A DNA stretch of 64,000 nt from Janthinobacterium agaricidamnosum (GCF_003667705.1 NZ_CP033019.1:5084001-5148000), one strand, 5' to 3'; positions 25,701-37,572 are shown, counted from the stretch's first letter. Made by a program: numbers and translations. The notes: generated by a model not told the origin, from the sequence alone.

Positions 25701-27698
25701 ATGGCCACTAAAAAACCAGCATCCGACTACAGCGAATCATCCATCCGTGTCCTGAAAGGACTGGAACCCGTCAAGCAGCGCCCGGGGATGTACACCCGCA
25801 CTGAAAATCCGCTGCACATCATTCAGGAAGTGATCGACAATGCCTCCGACGAGGCGCTGGGCGGTCATTGCACGCATATCGCCGTGACGCAGAACACGGA
25901 TGGCAGCATCACCGTCGAAGACAATGGCCGCGGCATTCCCGTCGGCCTGCACCCGGAAGAAGGCGTGCCGACGGTGGAAATCGTGTTTACACGGCTGCAC
26001 GCGGGCGGCAAGTTCGACAAGGGTTCGGGCGGCGCCTACGCGTTCTCGGGCGGCTTGCACGGCGTCGGCGTATCCGTCACCAATGCGCTGTCGACGCGCC
26101 TGGAAATCACCGTCTGGCGCAAGGAAAGCGACGGCAACGGCTTGCACCACATGGTGTTTGCCAACGGCGACGTGATCGAGCCCCTGAGTTCCCGCCCCGC
26201 CCCGCGCGACGGCAAGAAATCCGGCACGCGCGTCACGGCCTGGCCCGATGCAAAATACTTTGATTCGCCGAACATCTCGCAAACGGAACTGCAACGCCTG
26301 CTGCGCTCGAAAGCCGTGCTGCTGCCGGGCGTGACCGTCACGCTGACCAACGCGAAGACGGGCGATACGCAGACCTGGCAGTACGCGGAAGGCTTGCGCG
26401 GCTACCTGACCGAAACGCTGGCGCAGGTATCGAATGGCGAAACCCTGATTCCCCTGTTCGAAGGCGCGCAATACGCGGGCCCGGACTCGGAAGGCTTTGC
26501 CGAAGGCGAAGGCGCGGCGTGGGTGGTGGCGTGGACGGAAGAAGGCGCCATCGTGCGCGAATCGTATGTCAACCTGATTCCCACCTCGAATGGCGGCACG
26601 CACGAATCGGGCTTGCGCGACGGCCTGTTCGGCGCCGTGAAAAACTTCGTCGAGATGCACTCGCTGCTGCCCAAAGGCGTGAAACTGCTGCCGGAAGACG
26701 TGTTCGCGCGCGCATCGTTCGTGCTGTCGGCCAAGGTGCTGGACCCGCAATTCCAGGGCCAGATCAAGGAACGCCTGAACTCGCGCGACGCCGTGCGCCT
26801 CGTGTCGACCTTCACCAAGCCGCCGCTGGAACTGTGGCTGAACCAGCACGTCGACTATGGCAAGAAGCTGGCCGAGCTCGTGATCAAGCAGGCGCAGTCG
26901 CGCCAGCGTTCGCTGCAAAAAGTGGAAAAGAAAAAATCCTCGGGCGTGGCCGTGTTGCCCGGCAAGCTGACCGACTGCGAATCGTCGGACATCGCGCGCA
27001 ATGAACTGTTCCTCGTCGAGGGCGACTCGGCGGGCGGTTCGGCCAAGATGGGCCGCGACAAGGAATTCCAGGCGATCCTGCCCCTGCGCGGCAAGGTCCT
27101 GAACTCGTGGGAAACGGACCGCGACCGCCTGTTCGCCAATAACGAGATCCACGACATTGCGGTCGCCATCGGCGTCGATCCGCACAGCGTGGGCGACTCG
27201 CCCGACCTGTCGGGCCTGCGCTACGGGAAGATCTGCATCCTGTCGGATGCGGACGTGGACGGCTCGCACATCCAGGTACTGCTGCTGACCCTGTTCTTCA
27301 AGCACTTCCCGGCCCTGATCAACAAGGGCCACATCTGCATCGCCCGTCCGCCTTTGTACCGCGTGGACGCGCCGGCGCGAGGCAAGAAGCCGATGCAGAA
27401 AATCTATGCGCTCGACGACGGCGAACTGCTCGCCATCGAGGACAAGCTGCGCAAGGAAGGCGTGAAACAGGGCGCCTGGTCGATCTCGCGCTTCAAGGGC
27501 CTGGGCGAAATGAACGCCGAGCAGCTGTGGGAAACGACGATGAACCCGGACACGCGCCGCCTGCTGCCCGTCACGCTCGGCGAAGTCGACCACATGGCCT
27601 CGGCCTCGCGCTTCAATATGTTGATGGGCAAGGGCGAAGCGGCCGGACGCCGCGCCTGGATCGAGGAACACGGCAATGAGGCGGAGGCGGATATCTGA
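25701..27698 (+). CDS. parE: DNA topoisomerase IV subunit B
   Basis: A 665-residue type IIA topoisomerase ATPase subunit, which with ParC decatenates daughter chromosomes. The GHKL domain shows VIDNASDEALGG, DNGRGIPVG and GGLHGVGVSVTNALS; the transducer follows; the TOPRIM domain has LVEGDSAGGSAKMGRDK, PLRGKVLNSWE and SDADVDGSHIQVLLL. The C-terminus FKGLGEMNAEQLWETTMNP is diagnostic. Length and FARASFVLSAKVLDPQFQGQ fit ParE rather than the larger GyrB. Its stop overlaps hscC by one base (TGATG). Confidence 0.95.
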   Translation: MATKKPASDYSESSIRVLKGLEPVKQRPGMYTRTENPLHIIQEVIDNASDEALGGHCTHIAVTQNTDGSITVEDNGRGIPVGLHPEEGVPTVEIVFTRLHAGGKFDKGSGGAYAFSGGLHGVGVSVTNALSTRLEITVWRKESDGNGLHHMVFANGDVIEPLSSRPAPRDGKKSGTRVTAWPDAKYFDSPNISQTELQRLLRSKAVLLPGVTVTLTNAKTGDTQTWQYAEGLRGYLTETLAQVSNGETLIPLFEGAQYAGPDSEGFAEGEGAAWVVAWTEEGAIVRESYVNLIPTSNGGTHESGLRDGLFGAVKNFVEMHSLLPKGVKLLPEDVFARASFVLSAKVLDPQFQGQIKERLNSRDAVRLVSTFTKPPLELWLNQHVDYGKKLAELVIKQAQSRQRSLQKVEKKKSSGVAVLPGKLTDCESSDIARNELFLVEGDSAGGSAKMGRDKEFQAILPLRGKVLNSWETDRDRLFANNEIHDIAVAIGVDPHSVGDSPDLSGLRYGKICILSDADVDGSHIQVLLLTLFFKHFPALINKGHICIARPPLYRVDAPARGKKPMQKIYALDDGELLAIEDKLRKEGVKQGAWSISRFKGLGEMNAEQLWETTMNPDTRRLLPVTLGEVDHMASASRFNMLMGKGEAAGRRAWIEEHGNEAEADI

Positions 27699-29407
27699 TG
27701 ATCATCGGCATCGACCTGGGCACCACCAACAGCCTGGTCGCCATATGGCGCGACGGCAAGGCTTCCATCATCCCGAATGCGCTCGGTGAACACCTGACGC
27801 CGTCGTGCGTGAGCATCGACGACGACGGCACCGTGCTGGTGGGCCGCGCCGCGCGCGAACGGCTGCAGACGCACCCGCAGCTGACGGCGGCCGTCTTCAA
27901 GCGCTACATGGGCAGCGAAAAGAAGATCACCCTCGGCACGCAGCAATTCCGCCCGGAAGAACTGTCGTCGATGGTGCTGCGCGCGCTGAAGGAAGATGCC
28001 GAAGCCTTCCTGGGCCACAAGGTCGAGGAAGCCATCATCACCGTGCCCGCGTATTTCAGCGATGCGCAGCGCAAGGCCACGCGCATCGCCGGCCAGCTGG
28101 CGGGCCTGCGCGTGGAGCGCCTGCTCAACGAGCCGACGGCCGCCGCGCTGGCCTACGGCATCCGCGACAAGGAACAGGAAAGCAAATTTCTCGTCTTCGA
28201 CCTGGGCGGCGGCACGTTCGACGTGTCGATCCTGGAACTGTTCGAAGGCGTGATGGAAGTGCGCGCCTCGGCCGGCGACAATTTTTTGGGCGGCGAAGAC
28301 TTCGTCACCGTGCTGGTCGACGCTTTCATGGAAGGCAGCGGCCTGCGCGACGCCGTCGGCAGCCGCCTGCTCGACCCGCGCCAGCAGCAGCTGCTGCGCG
28401 ACGAAGCCGAGCGCGTCAAGCGATTGCTGTCGGACCAGCCGTCCGTGCGCATGGCCACGCGCTACCAGGACAAGGAATACAGCTGGGAGATCGGCGAAGA
28501 CAAGCTGGCGCAATTGTGCGAGCCGCTGCTGGCCCGTTTGCGCCTGCCCGTGGAACGGGCGCTGCGCGACGCCACCATCCGCGCGGCGGAATTGAATGAA
28601 GTGGTGCTGGCCGGCGGCGCCACGCGCATGCCGCTGGTACGTAAACTTGTCTCGCGCATGTTCGGCCGCTTCCCCGCCATCCACCTGGACCCGGACGAAG
28701 CCGTGGCGCTGGGCGCCGCCGTGCAGGCGGGCCTGAAGATGCGCGACGCGGCCCTCGACGAAGTGGTCATGACGGACGTGGCGCCGTATTCGCTGGGCAT
28801 TTCGATTTCGCGCCAGGTCGGCGCGAACCAGTATGAGGGCGGCCATTACCTGCCCATCATCGAGCGCAACTCCGTGGTGCCCGTCTCGCGCACGGAAAAC
28901 ATCACCACCATCCACGACAACCAGAAGGAAATCAACGTGGCGATCTTCCAGGGCGAGTCGCGCCTGGTGGCCGACAACGTCTTCCTGGGCAAGATCAGCT
29001 TCCCGATCCCCGCCAAAAAGGCGGGCGAGATCGGCATCGACGTGCGCTTCACCTACGACGTCAGCGGCGTGCTGGAAGCGGAAGTGACGGTGCTGGCCAC
29101 GCAGGAACGCCACAAGATGATCATCAGCGACAACGCGGGCGTGATGACGCCGGAACAGATCGAGCAGCGCTTTGCGGAACTGGCCGACCTGAAGATCCAC
29201 CCGCGCGAGCAGATGGAAAACCGCACCCTCGTCACGCGCGCCGACCGGCTGTATGAACAGTCGCTGGGCGACGTGCGCCAGTACCTGGCGGCGCACACGG
29301 CCAACTTCCAGGCCGCGCTGGAAACGCAGGACCCGGCCACCATCCGCAAGGCGCGCCAGGCGCTCGACGAGGTGCTGCGCCAGGTCGAGAGCGAGAGCTT
29401 CCTGTAA
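27698..29407 (+). CDS. hscC: HscC, Hsp70-family chaperone
   Basis: A 569-residue Hsp70 homologue, shorter than DnaK as is typical of HscC. Phosphate-binding loops are IGIDLGTTNSLVAIW and DLGGGTFDVSILEL, the adenosine motif is VLAGGATRMPLVRKLVSRM, and the substrate-binding domain starts at PYSLGISISR. The lid is shortened. HscC in E. coli works with small J proteins DjlB/DjlC and not with DnaJ; a J-like partner follows directly here. The gene is placed between parE and parC, an unexpected location for a chaperone pair. Confidence 0.93.
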   Translation: MIIGIDLGTTNSLVAIWRDGKASIIPNALGEHLTPSCVSIDDDGTVLVGRAARERLQTHPQLTAAVFKRYMGSEKKITLGTQQFRPEELSSMVLRALKEDAEAFLGHKVEEAIITVPAYFSDAQRKATRIAGQLAGLRVERLLNEPTAAALAYGIRDKEQESKFLVFDLGGGTFDVSILELFEGVMEVRASAGDNFLGGEDFVTVLVDAFMEGSGLRDAVGSRLLDPRQQQLLRDEAERVKRLLSDQPSVRMATRYQDKEYSWEIGEDKLAQLCEPLLARLRLPVERALRDATIRAAELNEVVLAGGATRMPLVRKLVSRMFGRFPAIHLDPDEAVALGAAVQAGLKMRDAALDEVVMTDVAPYSLGISISRQVGANQYEGGHYLPIIERNSVVPVSRTENITTIHDNQKEINVAIFQGESRLVADNVFLGKISFPIPAKKAGEIGIDVRFTYDVSGVLEAEVTVLATQERHKMIISDNAGVMTPEQIEQRFAELADLKIHPREQMENRTLVTRADRLYEQSLGDVRQYLAAHTANFQAALETQDPATIRKARQALDEVLRQVESESFL

Positions 29408-31231
29408 ATGGACGGTGGCATGCACAACGGCCAGCGCAGCCTGTGGGATATCCTCGGCACGGAGCCGACCGGCGACGAGCGCGCCCTCAAGCGCGCGTAT
29501 GCGAAGCGCCTGAAGGTGACGCGGCCCGAAGACGATCCTGCCGCCTTCCAGGAGCTGCGCGAAGCGTATGAATACGCACTGCGCCATGCGCACCTGTTTG
29601 CTGATGAACTGCCGGAAGCGCAAGCGGCCGAAGCCGAAACGGCAGCGGCGCAAGCGCCAGAAGCGCCGCCCATGGAACCGGCCGACCTGTGGGGCGTCAT
29701 CGACGAGCCCGCGCAGCAGGCACCTGCGGAACTGTGGGGCGTCATCGCCCAGGACCAGGCACCGCCGCCGGAACTATGGGGCGTGCTCGCCACCGATCCG
29801 GCGCAGGAAGCGGCCAATCTGTGGCAAGGCTGCCTGGCATGGATGCGGCACGCGGATGCGGGCGACGCGCTGGCCCGCATGCTGCAGGACGAGGCCATGC
29901 TGAACCTCGACGTGCGCGAGGAATTCGAGCTGTGCGCGCTGCGCTATTGCGCCAGCGCCGGCTATGACCTGGCGCTGCGCCACGCCCTGTTCGAGCAGCT
30001 GGGCTGGGACCACGACTTTTCCTATCTGGCGCGCAGCCATGCGGACCTGGTGCGCAGCGCCGTGCAGCGCTACCGGGCGGACCGCTCGTTCGCCCATTTC
30101 AGCGACAACCGCGACAGCTACCCCGGCCTGGACTGCATCATGTCGCAGCAGGCACCAAGCGCCTATGCGCGCCAGCTGTTCGACCAAAAATTCACGCTGC
30201 AGCTGCGCGAACTGCTGCACGCGATACGCTGGCAGCATGGCGAGATGCTGGCCTACAAGCTCGATACGGACCTGTTCGAGCAGTGGGAACACGCCGTGCA
30301 TGGCAAACGCTACTTCAAGCAGACGGCGCTCGCGTCGGGCGGCCTGGGCTTCGTGCTGCACTTCATGCTCGCGGGCGTGCTCGATGCGGCCGGCTTCAAG
30401 CTCGGCGACGCGGCCGCCTATGCCAGCCTGCTCGGTTTCCAGGCGCTGGCCTTTACTCTGCTGGCCATGCATGCCTTGCGCTGGCCGGCGCCCTTGTTCG
30501 CGCGCCTGGATTCGCTGCAGGAAGCGCTGCAGGACCGCCTGCCCGTGCTGTGGCAGCGGCCCGGCTTGCGGCAGCTGGGCTGGATCGCGCCCTATCTGCT
30601 GCTGACGCTGATGCTGTTCCTGCCCGAACGCAGCGACACCGTGCGCCTCGTCACCGCGGCCGGCTTGTGCGCGTCGGCCCTGCTCGCGTATGCGATGAAC
30701 CGCCAGCTGCTACATGGCATGCTGCTGCTCCTGGTTCTGGGCATGTCGCTGTTCGCCGCCATGTTCATGAGCGGCAAGGGCCAGTCGGCGCTGGCCATCG
30801 GCGACGCCATGCCGATGATGTTTTGCCTGGCTGCGCTGGCCCTGCGCAGCGCCACCGGCCTGTATGGCGATTGCGGCTGGCCGGAGGCGCTTTTGCCCCG
30901 CCTGCGCGCGGCATGGCTGATCGGCTGTGCGGGCTTGCTGTTGCAACTGTATTTGCAATTGCTGCCGGCCGCCCTCGTGGGCGCCGCGCTGTATGCCTGG
31001 TCGTGCGCCGGCCTGCTGTTTTCCCCCACCGATTTCAAATGGAAGACGATCTGGCCGGTGGTGCTGGTGCCGTCCCTCGCCAGCGTCGTGCTGGCCGGCC
31101 AGGCCCCGGCCATCCGCGCCATGCAGATGATGCACAACAGCGTGGAGCTGGCCCTGGCCGTGCTGTATTTCACCATGTGCTACATCTACAAGACCTACGG
31201 CAAATCCTTTTCCAAATCCGGGCTGTCATAA
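29408..31231 (+). CDS. J-domain-like membrane protein, probable HscC partner
   Basis: A 607-residue protein starting at the base after hscC. Residues about 10-58 form a J-like domain (SLWDILGTEPTGDERALKRA, YAKRLKVTRPEDDPAAFQEL). The HPD triad that stimulates Hsp70 is replaced by RPE in the loop, as in other degenerate HscC-type J proteins. A linker carries three copies of an LWGV(I/L) motif at residues about 94, 109 and 123. The middle is soluble and helical; the last 280 residues hold about nine hydrophobic spans. It is therefore likely to be tethered to the inner membrane and to recruit HscC there. The client is unknown. Tandem placement with hscC strongly supports a functional pair. Confidence 0.78.
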   Translation: MDGGMHNGQRSLWDILGTEPTGDERALKRAYAKRLKVTRPEDDPAAFQELREAYEYALRHAHLFADELPEAQAAEAETAAAQAPEAPPMEPADLWGVIDEPAQQAPAELWGVIAQDQAPPPELWGVLATDPAQEAANLWQGCLAWMRHADAGDALARMLQDEAMLNLDVREEFELCALRYCASAGYDLALRHALFEQLGWDHDFSYLARSHADLVRSAVQRYRADRSFAHFSDNRDSYPGLDCIMSQQAPSAYARQLFDQKFTLQLRELLHAIRWQHGEMLAYKLDTDLFEQWEHAVHGKRYFKQTALASGGLGFVLHFMLAGVLDAAGFKLGDAAAYASLLGFQALAFTLLAMHALRWPAPLFARLDSLQEALQDRLPVLWQRPGLRQLGWIAPYLLLTLMLFLPERSDTVRLVTAAGLCASALLAYAMNRQLLHGMLLLLVLGMSLFAAMFMSGKGQSALAIGDAMPMMFCLAALALRSATGLYGDCGWPEALLPRLRAAWLIGCAGLLLQLYLQLLPAALVGAALYAWSCAGLLFSPTDFKWKTIWPVVLVPSLASVVLAGQAPAIRAMQMMHNSVELALAVLYFTMCYIYKTYGKSFSKSGLS

Positions 31232-31279
31232 TCGCCCCCATGAATTCAACCGCAACCACTTAACACCGAAACAAGCGCC

Positions 31280-33634
<2,355 letters not shown>

Positions 33635-33655
33635 GCGCCACCCAGCCACACAAAA

Positions 33656-33680
33656 AGACAGGTACGCCTGTCTTTTTTTT
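33656..33680 (+). terminator. Rho-independent terminator after parC
   Basis: AGACAGG and CCTGTCT form a stem around a short loop (33656-33673) followed by seven more T residues. It lies 22 bases after the parC stop and ends the topoisomerase IV/chaperone unit. Confidence 0.9.
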
Positions 33681-33728
33681 CGTTCATCGCATCTGGCAGC
33701 AGAGAAAATAATTTTACAGATAGGCGCC

Positions 33729-34007
33729 GTGCTCCCGTTATCCCTGCAGGCATGCCACCGGCATGCCGCTTACGGACAGGAGAGCAAGGATGACACACAA
33801 CGTTTCAGGCAGGCTGCCATGCAGCGCCTGACGCCGGCAGAACGGCTGGTGGCGGCCAAGGCGGCCGAAGGCTTGCCGTATAAAAGCATCGCCAGGGAAC
33901 TGGGCAAGTCGCCGGCCACCGTGCGCAACCAGCTGCATGCGATTTACCAGAAACTGGGCGTGGGCAACCGCACGGCGCTCGCGCACAAGTTGCGCGGCCA
34001 GCCTTAA
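33729..34007 (+). CDS. Short LuxR-type helix-turn-helix protein
   Basis: At most 92 residues, of which the C-terminal 62 form a LuxR/GerE HTH: LTPAERLVAAKAAEGLPYKS, IARELGKSPATVRNQLHAIY and QKLGVGNRTALAHKL. No receiver or ligand domain is present. The start is unclear: GTG at 33729 gives an undistinguished N-terminus and the ATG at 33819 gives just the HTH. The best ribosome-binding site (AGGAGAGCAAGG) precedes an ATG at 33790 in another frame that stops after 13 codons and overlaps the HTH start. This may be a stand-alone DNA-binding protein or the remnant of a larger regulator. Confidence 0.65.
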   Translation: MLPLSLQACHRHAAYGQESKDDTQRFRQAAMQRLTPAERLVAAKAAEGLPYKSIARELGKSPATVRNQLHAIYQKLGVGNRTALAHKLRGQP

Positions 34008-34351
34008 CGCCGCGCCAGGCGCAGCACGTCGGGCGTCGCTTCGACGATGTCGATCACGTCCTGCGCCCCGCCAGCATCACTCAGGGCATAGCGGCCCATG
34101 CCCAGGGGCACCAGCCGGGTAACGGGGCCGGCGCGGGGACGGTCGTCGGGGCCGGGCGCCATGGACGTCAATGTCGCCGCCCCTTGCGCCATGGCGCCGG
34201 CGGACGGGCCAAACTCCAGCACCTTGCGTCCCTTGCGGCTGGGAGGAAAGGCGAAGGTGGCCGTGGGCCGGTACACCTCGATACCGTCTGCATCCTCCTC
34301 GAAGGAATGCGTCCAGTTGCCGCTGGGCAAAGCCGTTGTCATACCGTGCAT
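34004..34351 (-). CDS. Small protein of unknown function
   Basis: A 115-residue soluble protein I do not recognise. The N-terminal part is acidic (SGNWTHSFEEDADGIEVYRP), followed by FAFPPSRKGRKVLEFGPSAG and a C-terminal half with GRYALSDAGGAQDVIDIVEA. The block E.D.DG(I/V)EVYR....FP.SR(G/R) suggests a self-contained beta-rich fold. Start 34351 is favoured by GGGAGG four bases upstream; 34372 is possible. It lies downstream of the metalloprotease-lectin gene in the same direction and may be co-transcribed with it. Its stop overlaps that of the HTH gene. Confidence 0.6.
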   Translation of the reverse strand: MHGMTTALPSGNWTHSFEEDADGIEVYRPTATFAFPPSRKGRKVLEFGPSAGAMAQGAATLTSMAPGPDDRPRAGPVTRLVPLGMGRYALSDAGGAQDVIDIVEATPDVLRLARR

Positions 34352-34385
34352 GCCGCCTCCCGTTTCACGCATTGACGCATTGACG

Positions 34386-36716
34386 TCAGAAACACGATAC
34401 CACGCCGCCCAGGCTTTCATAGCCGCTCACGGAAGGCGACCAGGCCGTACCGTTCCAGGCCTTGTGGAACAGGGCGCCATTCGTGCCCGTGACAAACACG
34501 TCGAGGCGGTTCGCCGCCCAGGCCGTGGCGCGCGGGCGCGAAGTGCACACGCCGCCCAGGCTTTCAAAGCCCGTCAGCGACGGCGTCCAGGCGCTGCCGT
34601 TCCACGCCTTGTGGTACAGGGCGCTATCGGTGCCGATGACGAACAGGTCGAGCCGGTTGGGCGCCCACGACACGGCTTCCACCTCGCCCACGCAAATGCC
34701 GCCCAGCCGTTCGAAGCCGTCGTTGGAAGGCCCCCATTTCGCGCCGTCCCACCACTTGTGGTACAGCGCGCCATCGGTGCCCGTAACAAAGACGTCGAGC
34801 CGGTTCGGTCCCCACGCCACCGCCTTCGGCGACGAGGTGCAAATGCCGCCCAGGCGCTCGTAGCCCGTCAGCGACGGTCCCCAGGCCGTGCCGTCCCACC
34901 ACTTGTGGTACAGCGCCCGGTCCGTGCCGATGACGAAGACGTCGAGGCGGTTCGGCCCCCACGCCACGGCTTCCGGCTGACCCAGGCAGATGCCGCCCAT
35001 GGCTTCGTAGCCGGTCAGCGACGGCCCCCAGGCGGCCCCGTTCCACCACTTGTGATACAGGCCGCGGTCCGTGCCGACGACAAACACGTCGAGGCGGTTC
35101 GGCCCCCAGGCCACGGCGCGCGGGTCGCCCACGCACAGCCCGCCCATCGCTTCGTAACCGGTCAGGGACGGGCCCCAGGCCGTGCCGTTCCACCATTTGT
35201 GGAACAAGCCGCTGTCGGTGCCCGTGACGAACACGTCGAGCCGGTTCGGCGCCCACGACACCACCTGCGGCGCACTGGTGCAAATGCCGCCCTGCCCTTC
35301 ATAGCCGGTGACGGACGGCGCCCAGGCCGTGCCGTTCCAGGCCTTGTGGTACAGCGCGCGATCGGTGCCCAGCACGAAGACGTCGAGGCGGTTCGCGCCC
35401 CAGGCCACGACGGGTGAGGAACTCTGGCGCGGCGTGGCGCCCGTGCCACCCGTCCCCGTGCCGATGCTGGCGCGCGGACCGTCGAGACAGGCCTGCATGC
35501 GCGCCACCTGGCCCGCCGTGAACATGAACATGGCGGGATCGTCGACGTAATCCATGTAGTTCATGAACATGTCGCCATTCGGCCCGTTGCTGCAGGAAAT
35601 GTGGGGGAACGAAGGCTGGCCCGTGTTCGGTCCGCCCTGGTTCGGCGTGTCGGCCACGTTGTCCGTGCCCGAGCAGCCGGTGCCGTCGTCGCCCCAGATA
35701 TGGTTCAGGTTAAGCCAGTGGCCGATTTCATGCGTGGCCGTGCGCCCCAGGTGGAACGGCGGCGCCGCCGTTCCCGTCGTGCCGAAGGCCGATTGCAGGA
35801 TCACCACGCCGTCGGTGGCGGCCGGGCCGCCGGGAAATTGCGCGTAGCCGAGCAAGCCGCCGCCCAGCTGGCACACCCAGATATTCAGGTAGCTGTCGGC
35901 CGGCCAGGCATCCATGCCGCCCGTCGCCTGCGATTTGACGGCATCGTCGGCGCCAAACGAGGCCACGGTCGTCTGGCGCCGCTCGATGCCGCTGGTGGCC
36001 GCGCCATGCGGATCGATGGTGGCCAGCGCGAACTCCACGCGCGCATCGGCCGTCAGCGGCAGGAACGGCGCCGGCGTGCTGTTCACATCGGGATTGACGC
36101 GCCGGAAATCACGGTTCAGTACGTCGATCTGACTGGCGATCTGCGCATCCGAAATATTCTGCGCGGCCGTATTCCACACCACGTGCACGACCACCGGTAT
36201 CTGCGTCACGCCGGAACGTCCGGCGCTGCTGCCGGCGCCCTCGTACATGCCAGCCTGGTTTTCAATATCGGCGCGGATGTTCGCATAGGAGGGGTCCTCC
36301 GTCAGCAGGCGGCGATGCACGTCCATCGTGGCGCAGGTGCGCACCTGCGGCGTACTGCCGCCCTGGCCGCCGCCGTCGCCGCCCATGCCGCCTCCACCGC
36401 CCCCGCCATCGCGGTCGCCCCCCATGCCGCCGCCATCGCCCACGTGCATGCAACTGGCGCCGGCCATGCCCTGCGATGCCTGCTGCATGCCGCCGCCCGG
36501 CATGTCGCCGCCGTTCGCCGCGGCCGCGCCCTGCGCGAGCGCCGCCTGGTCCGCGTACGACATACCCAGGCGCGGCCCCGGCATGGCGTCGGCGCCCGCC
36601 GCATCAGTACCGGCATGCACGTCGCCCTCGACCGGCATGGACTGCATGGACTGCATGGCCGGCGCGCCTTCGGCCGAACCGGTGGCCGGTAATTTTTTCG
36701 TTTTAGCGGTGCTCAT
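34386..36716 (-). CDS. M43 pappalysin-like metalloprotease fused to a seven-bladed PLL-type lectin propeller
   Basis: A 776-residue protein in three parts. Residues 1-130 are low-complexity, Met/Gly/Asp-rich ([13 protein letters not shown], then a Gly/Met run), with no obvious signal peptide. Residues about 150-415 are an M43 zinc protease: zinc site [11 protein letters not shown] at about 325, Cys-containing loop [18 protein letters not shown], and Met-turn MNYMDYVDD. The remainder is seven consecutive copies of a 49-residue repeat of the form [20 protein letters not shown] followed by [18 protein letters not shown]. This is the DUF346/PLL lectin signature, a seven-bladed beta-propeller that binds fucose-type glycans in Photorhabdus. 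A strong AGGAGG sets the start at 36716. A secreted glycan-targeted protease is likely; the export route is unclear. Confidence 0.85.
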   Translation of the reverse strand: MSTAKTKKLPATGSAEGAPAMQSMQSMPVEGDVHAGTDAAGADAMPGPRLGMSYADQAALAQGAAAANGGDMPGGGMQQASQGMAGASCMHVGDGGGMGGDRDGGGGGGGMGGDGGGQGGSTPQVRTCATMDVHRRLLTEDPSYANIRADIENQAGMYEGAGSSAGRSGVTQIPVVVHVVWNTAAQNISDAQIASQIDVLNRDFRRVNPDVNSTPAPFLPLTADARVEFALATIDPHGAATSGIERRQTTVASFGADDAVKSQATGGMDAWPADSYLNIWVCQLGGGLLGYAQFPGGPAATDGVVILQSAFGTTGTAAPPFHLGRTATHEIGHWLNLNHIWGDDGTGCSGTDNVADTPNQGGPNTGQPSFPHISCSNGPNGDMFMNYMDYVDDPAMFMFTAGQVARMQACLDGPRASIGTGTGGTGATPRQSSSPVVAWGANRLDVFVLGTDRALYHKAWNGTAWAPSVTGYEGQGGICTSAPQVVSWAPNRLDVFVTGTDSGLFHKWWNGTAWGPSLTGYEAMGGLCVGDPRAVAWGPNRLDVFVVGTDRGLYHKWWNGAAWGPSLTGYEAMGGICLGQPEAVAWGPNRLDVFVIGTDRALYHKWWDGTAWGPSLTGYERLGGICTSSPKAVAWGPNRLDVFVTGTDGALYHKWWDGAKWGPSNDGFERLGGICVGEVEAVSWAPNRLDLFVIGTDSALYHKAWNGSAWTPSLTGFESLGGVCTSRPRATAWAANRLDVFVTGTNGALFHKAWNGTAWSPSVSGYESLGGVVSCF
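34389..35412 (-). repeat. Seven in-frame 147-base tandem repeats (lectin propeller blades)
   Basis: The 3' part of the protease-lectin gene is built of seven units of 49 codons, the last slightly shorter. Blades 2-5 are the most alike ([15 protein letters not shown](N/D)G, GPS), which suggests recent internal duplication. Blade 7 lacks the closing Cys-x-x segment and ends VVSCF. Confidence 0.85.
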
Positions 36717-36820
36717 GGTGCCTCCTTCGTCTGTTTGCCAATTCACTATGGCACGGCGAAAAGAGGAGCATTTGTGCCAGATCAAGACTGGCAAGCGGTG
36801 CCCGAAAAAAGTGGCAGACG

Positions 36821-36849
36821 AAAAAAAAGACAGCCGAAGCTGTCTTTTT
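36821..36849 (-). terminator. Rho-independent terminator of the Ala/Lys-rich gene
   Basis: On the minus strand AAAAAGACAGC, loop TTCG, GCTGTCTTTTTTTT forms a stable hairpin with a T-tract, 31 bases after the stop codon at 36881. Confidence 0.9.
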
Positions 36850-36880
36850 GGCTTGCGGGCCGTGGCCCGCAAACGGGGAA

Positions 36881-37357
36881 TTACTTGGCGGCGGCGGCCT
36901 TGACTTCAGCGTCGGCTTTGGCTTTGGCTTCTTCCGTCTTGGTGGCGGCGAGGGCTTTGTCGGCATTCGCTTCCACTTTTTCCTTGGCGACCTTGGCGTT
37001 CGCTTTTACGGCAGCCTTGGTGGCTTTCGCATCGGCCTTGGCATCGGTTTTGTCTGCCTTGGCTTCCGCTTTCAGCTTGTCTTCCGCATCGGCGTTGACG
37101 ACTTTGTCATGGGCCTTGGCTTTGGTTTTGTTCGCCTTGTGATGGGCGTCAGCTTTCTTTTCGTCAGCCTTCATCTCGGCCTTGGCGACATTGGCGTCAG
37201 CCTTGGCATCGACTTTGGCTTCCGAAGCGGCAGCCTTGTTGACGTCTTTTTGCGCGGAAGCCTGGGCTTTCACGACAGCTTCCGTGGCCGGCGCGGTTTG
37301 AGCGAAGGCGGCGGTAGCAAACAGGGTAGCGATCAGTGCGGCGAGTAATTTGTTCAT
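36881..37357 (-). CDS. Exported Ala/Lys/Asp-rich low-complexity protein
   Basis: A 158-residue protein with a clear signal peptide ([19 protein letters not shown], cleavage before QTAP). The mature part is almost only Ala, Lys, Asp, Glu and Val in irregular short repeats such as [20 protein letters not shown] and ends KAAAAK. It is predicted to be one long charged helix or disordered. Composition recalls histone H1-like tails and the acid-shock protein Asr, but there is no sequence signature that allows assignment. It is a single gene with its own terminator. Role in the periplasm is unknown; charge buffering or envelope binding are guesses. Confidence 0.75.
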   Translation of the reverse strand: MNKLLAALIATLFATAAFAQTAPATEAVVKAQASAQKDVNKAAASEAKVDAKADANVAKAEMKADEKKADAHHKANKTKAKAHDKVVNADAEDKLKAEAKADKTDAKADAKATKAAVKANAKVAKEKVEANADKALAATKTEEAKAKADAEVKAAAAK

Positions 37358-37572
37358 GATGAGACCTTTCAATATGGTTTAATTTTATTCTTACTAAAGG
37401 CGGGCAAAATGTTCAAAATTTGCCAGGCATCGCGCTGTTTCTTGATGTAGCGCAATGGCATGACTTCATAGTAAAGATAACTGGCAAACCACACAGTGCG
37501 GTAGCGCACTCAACGAGAAATATATGCAAATCGGCAAATTTCCCATCGAGCGCGGCCTGACGCTTCAGATCC

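Noticed and set aside
34389..35412. The regular 147-base periodicity considered as a CRISPR-like or satellite array
   Set aside because: The units are in frame, code for conserved lectin blades, and have no spacers.
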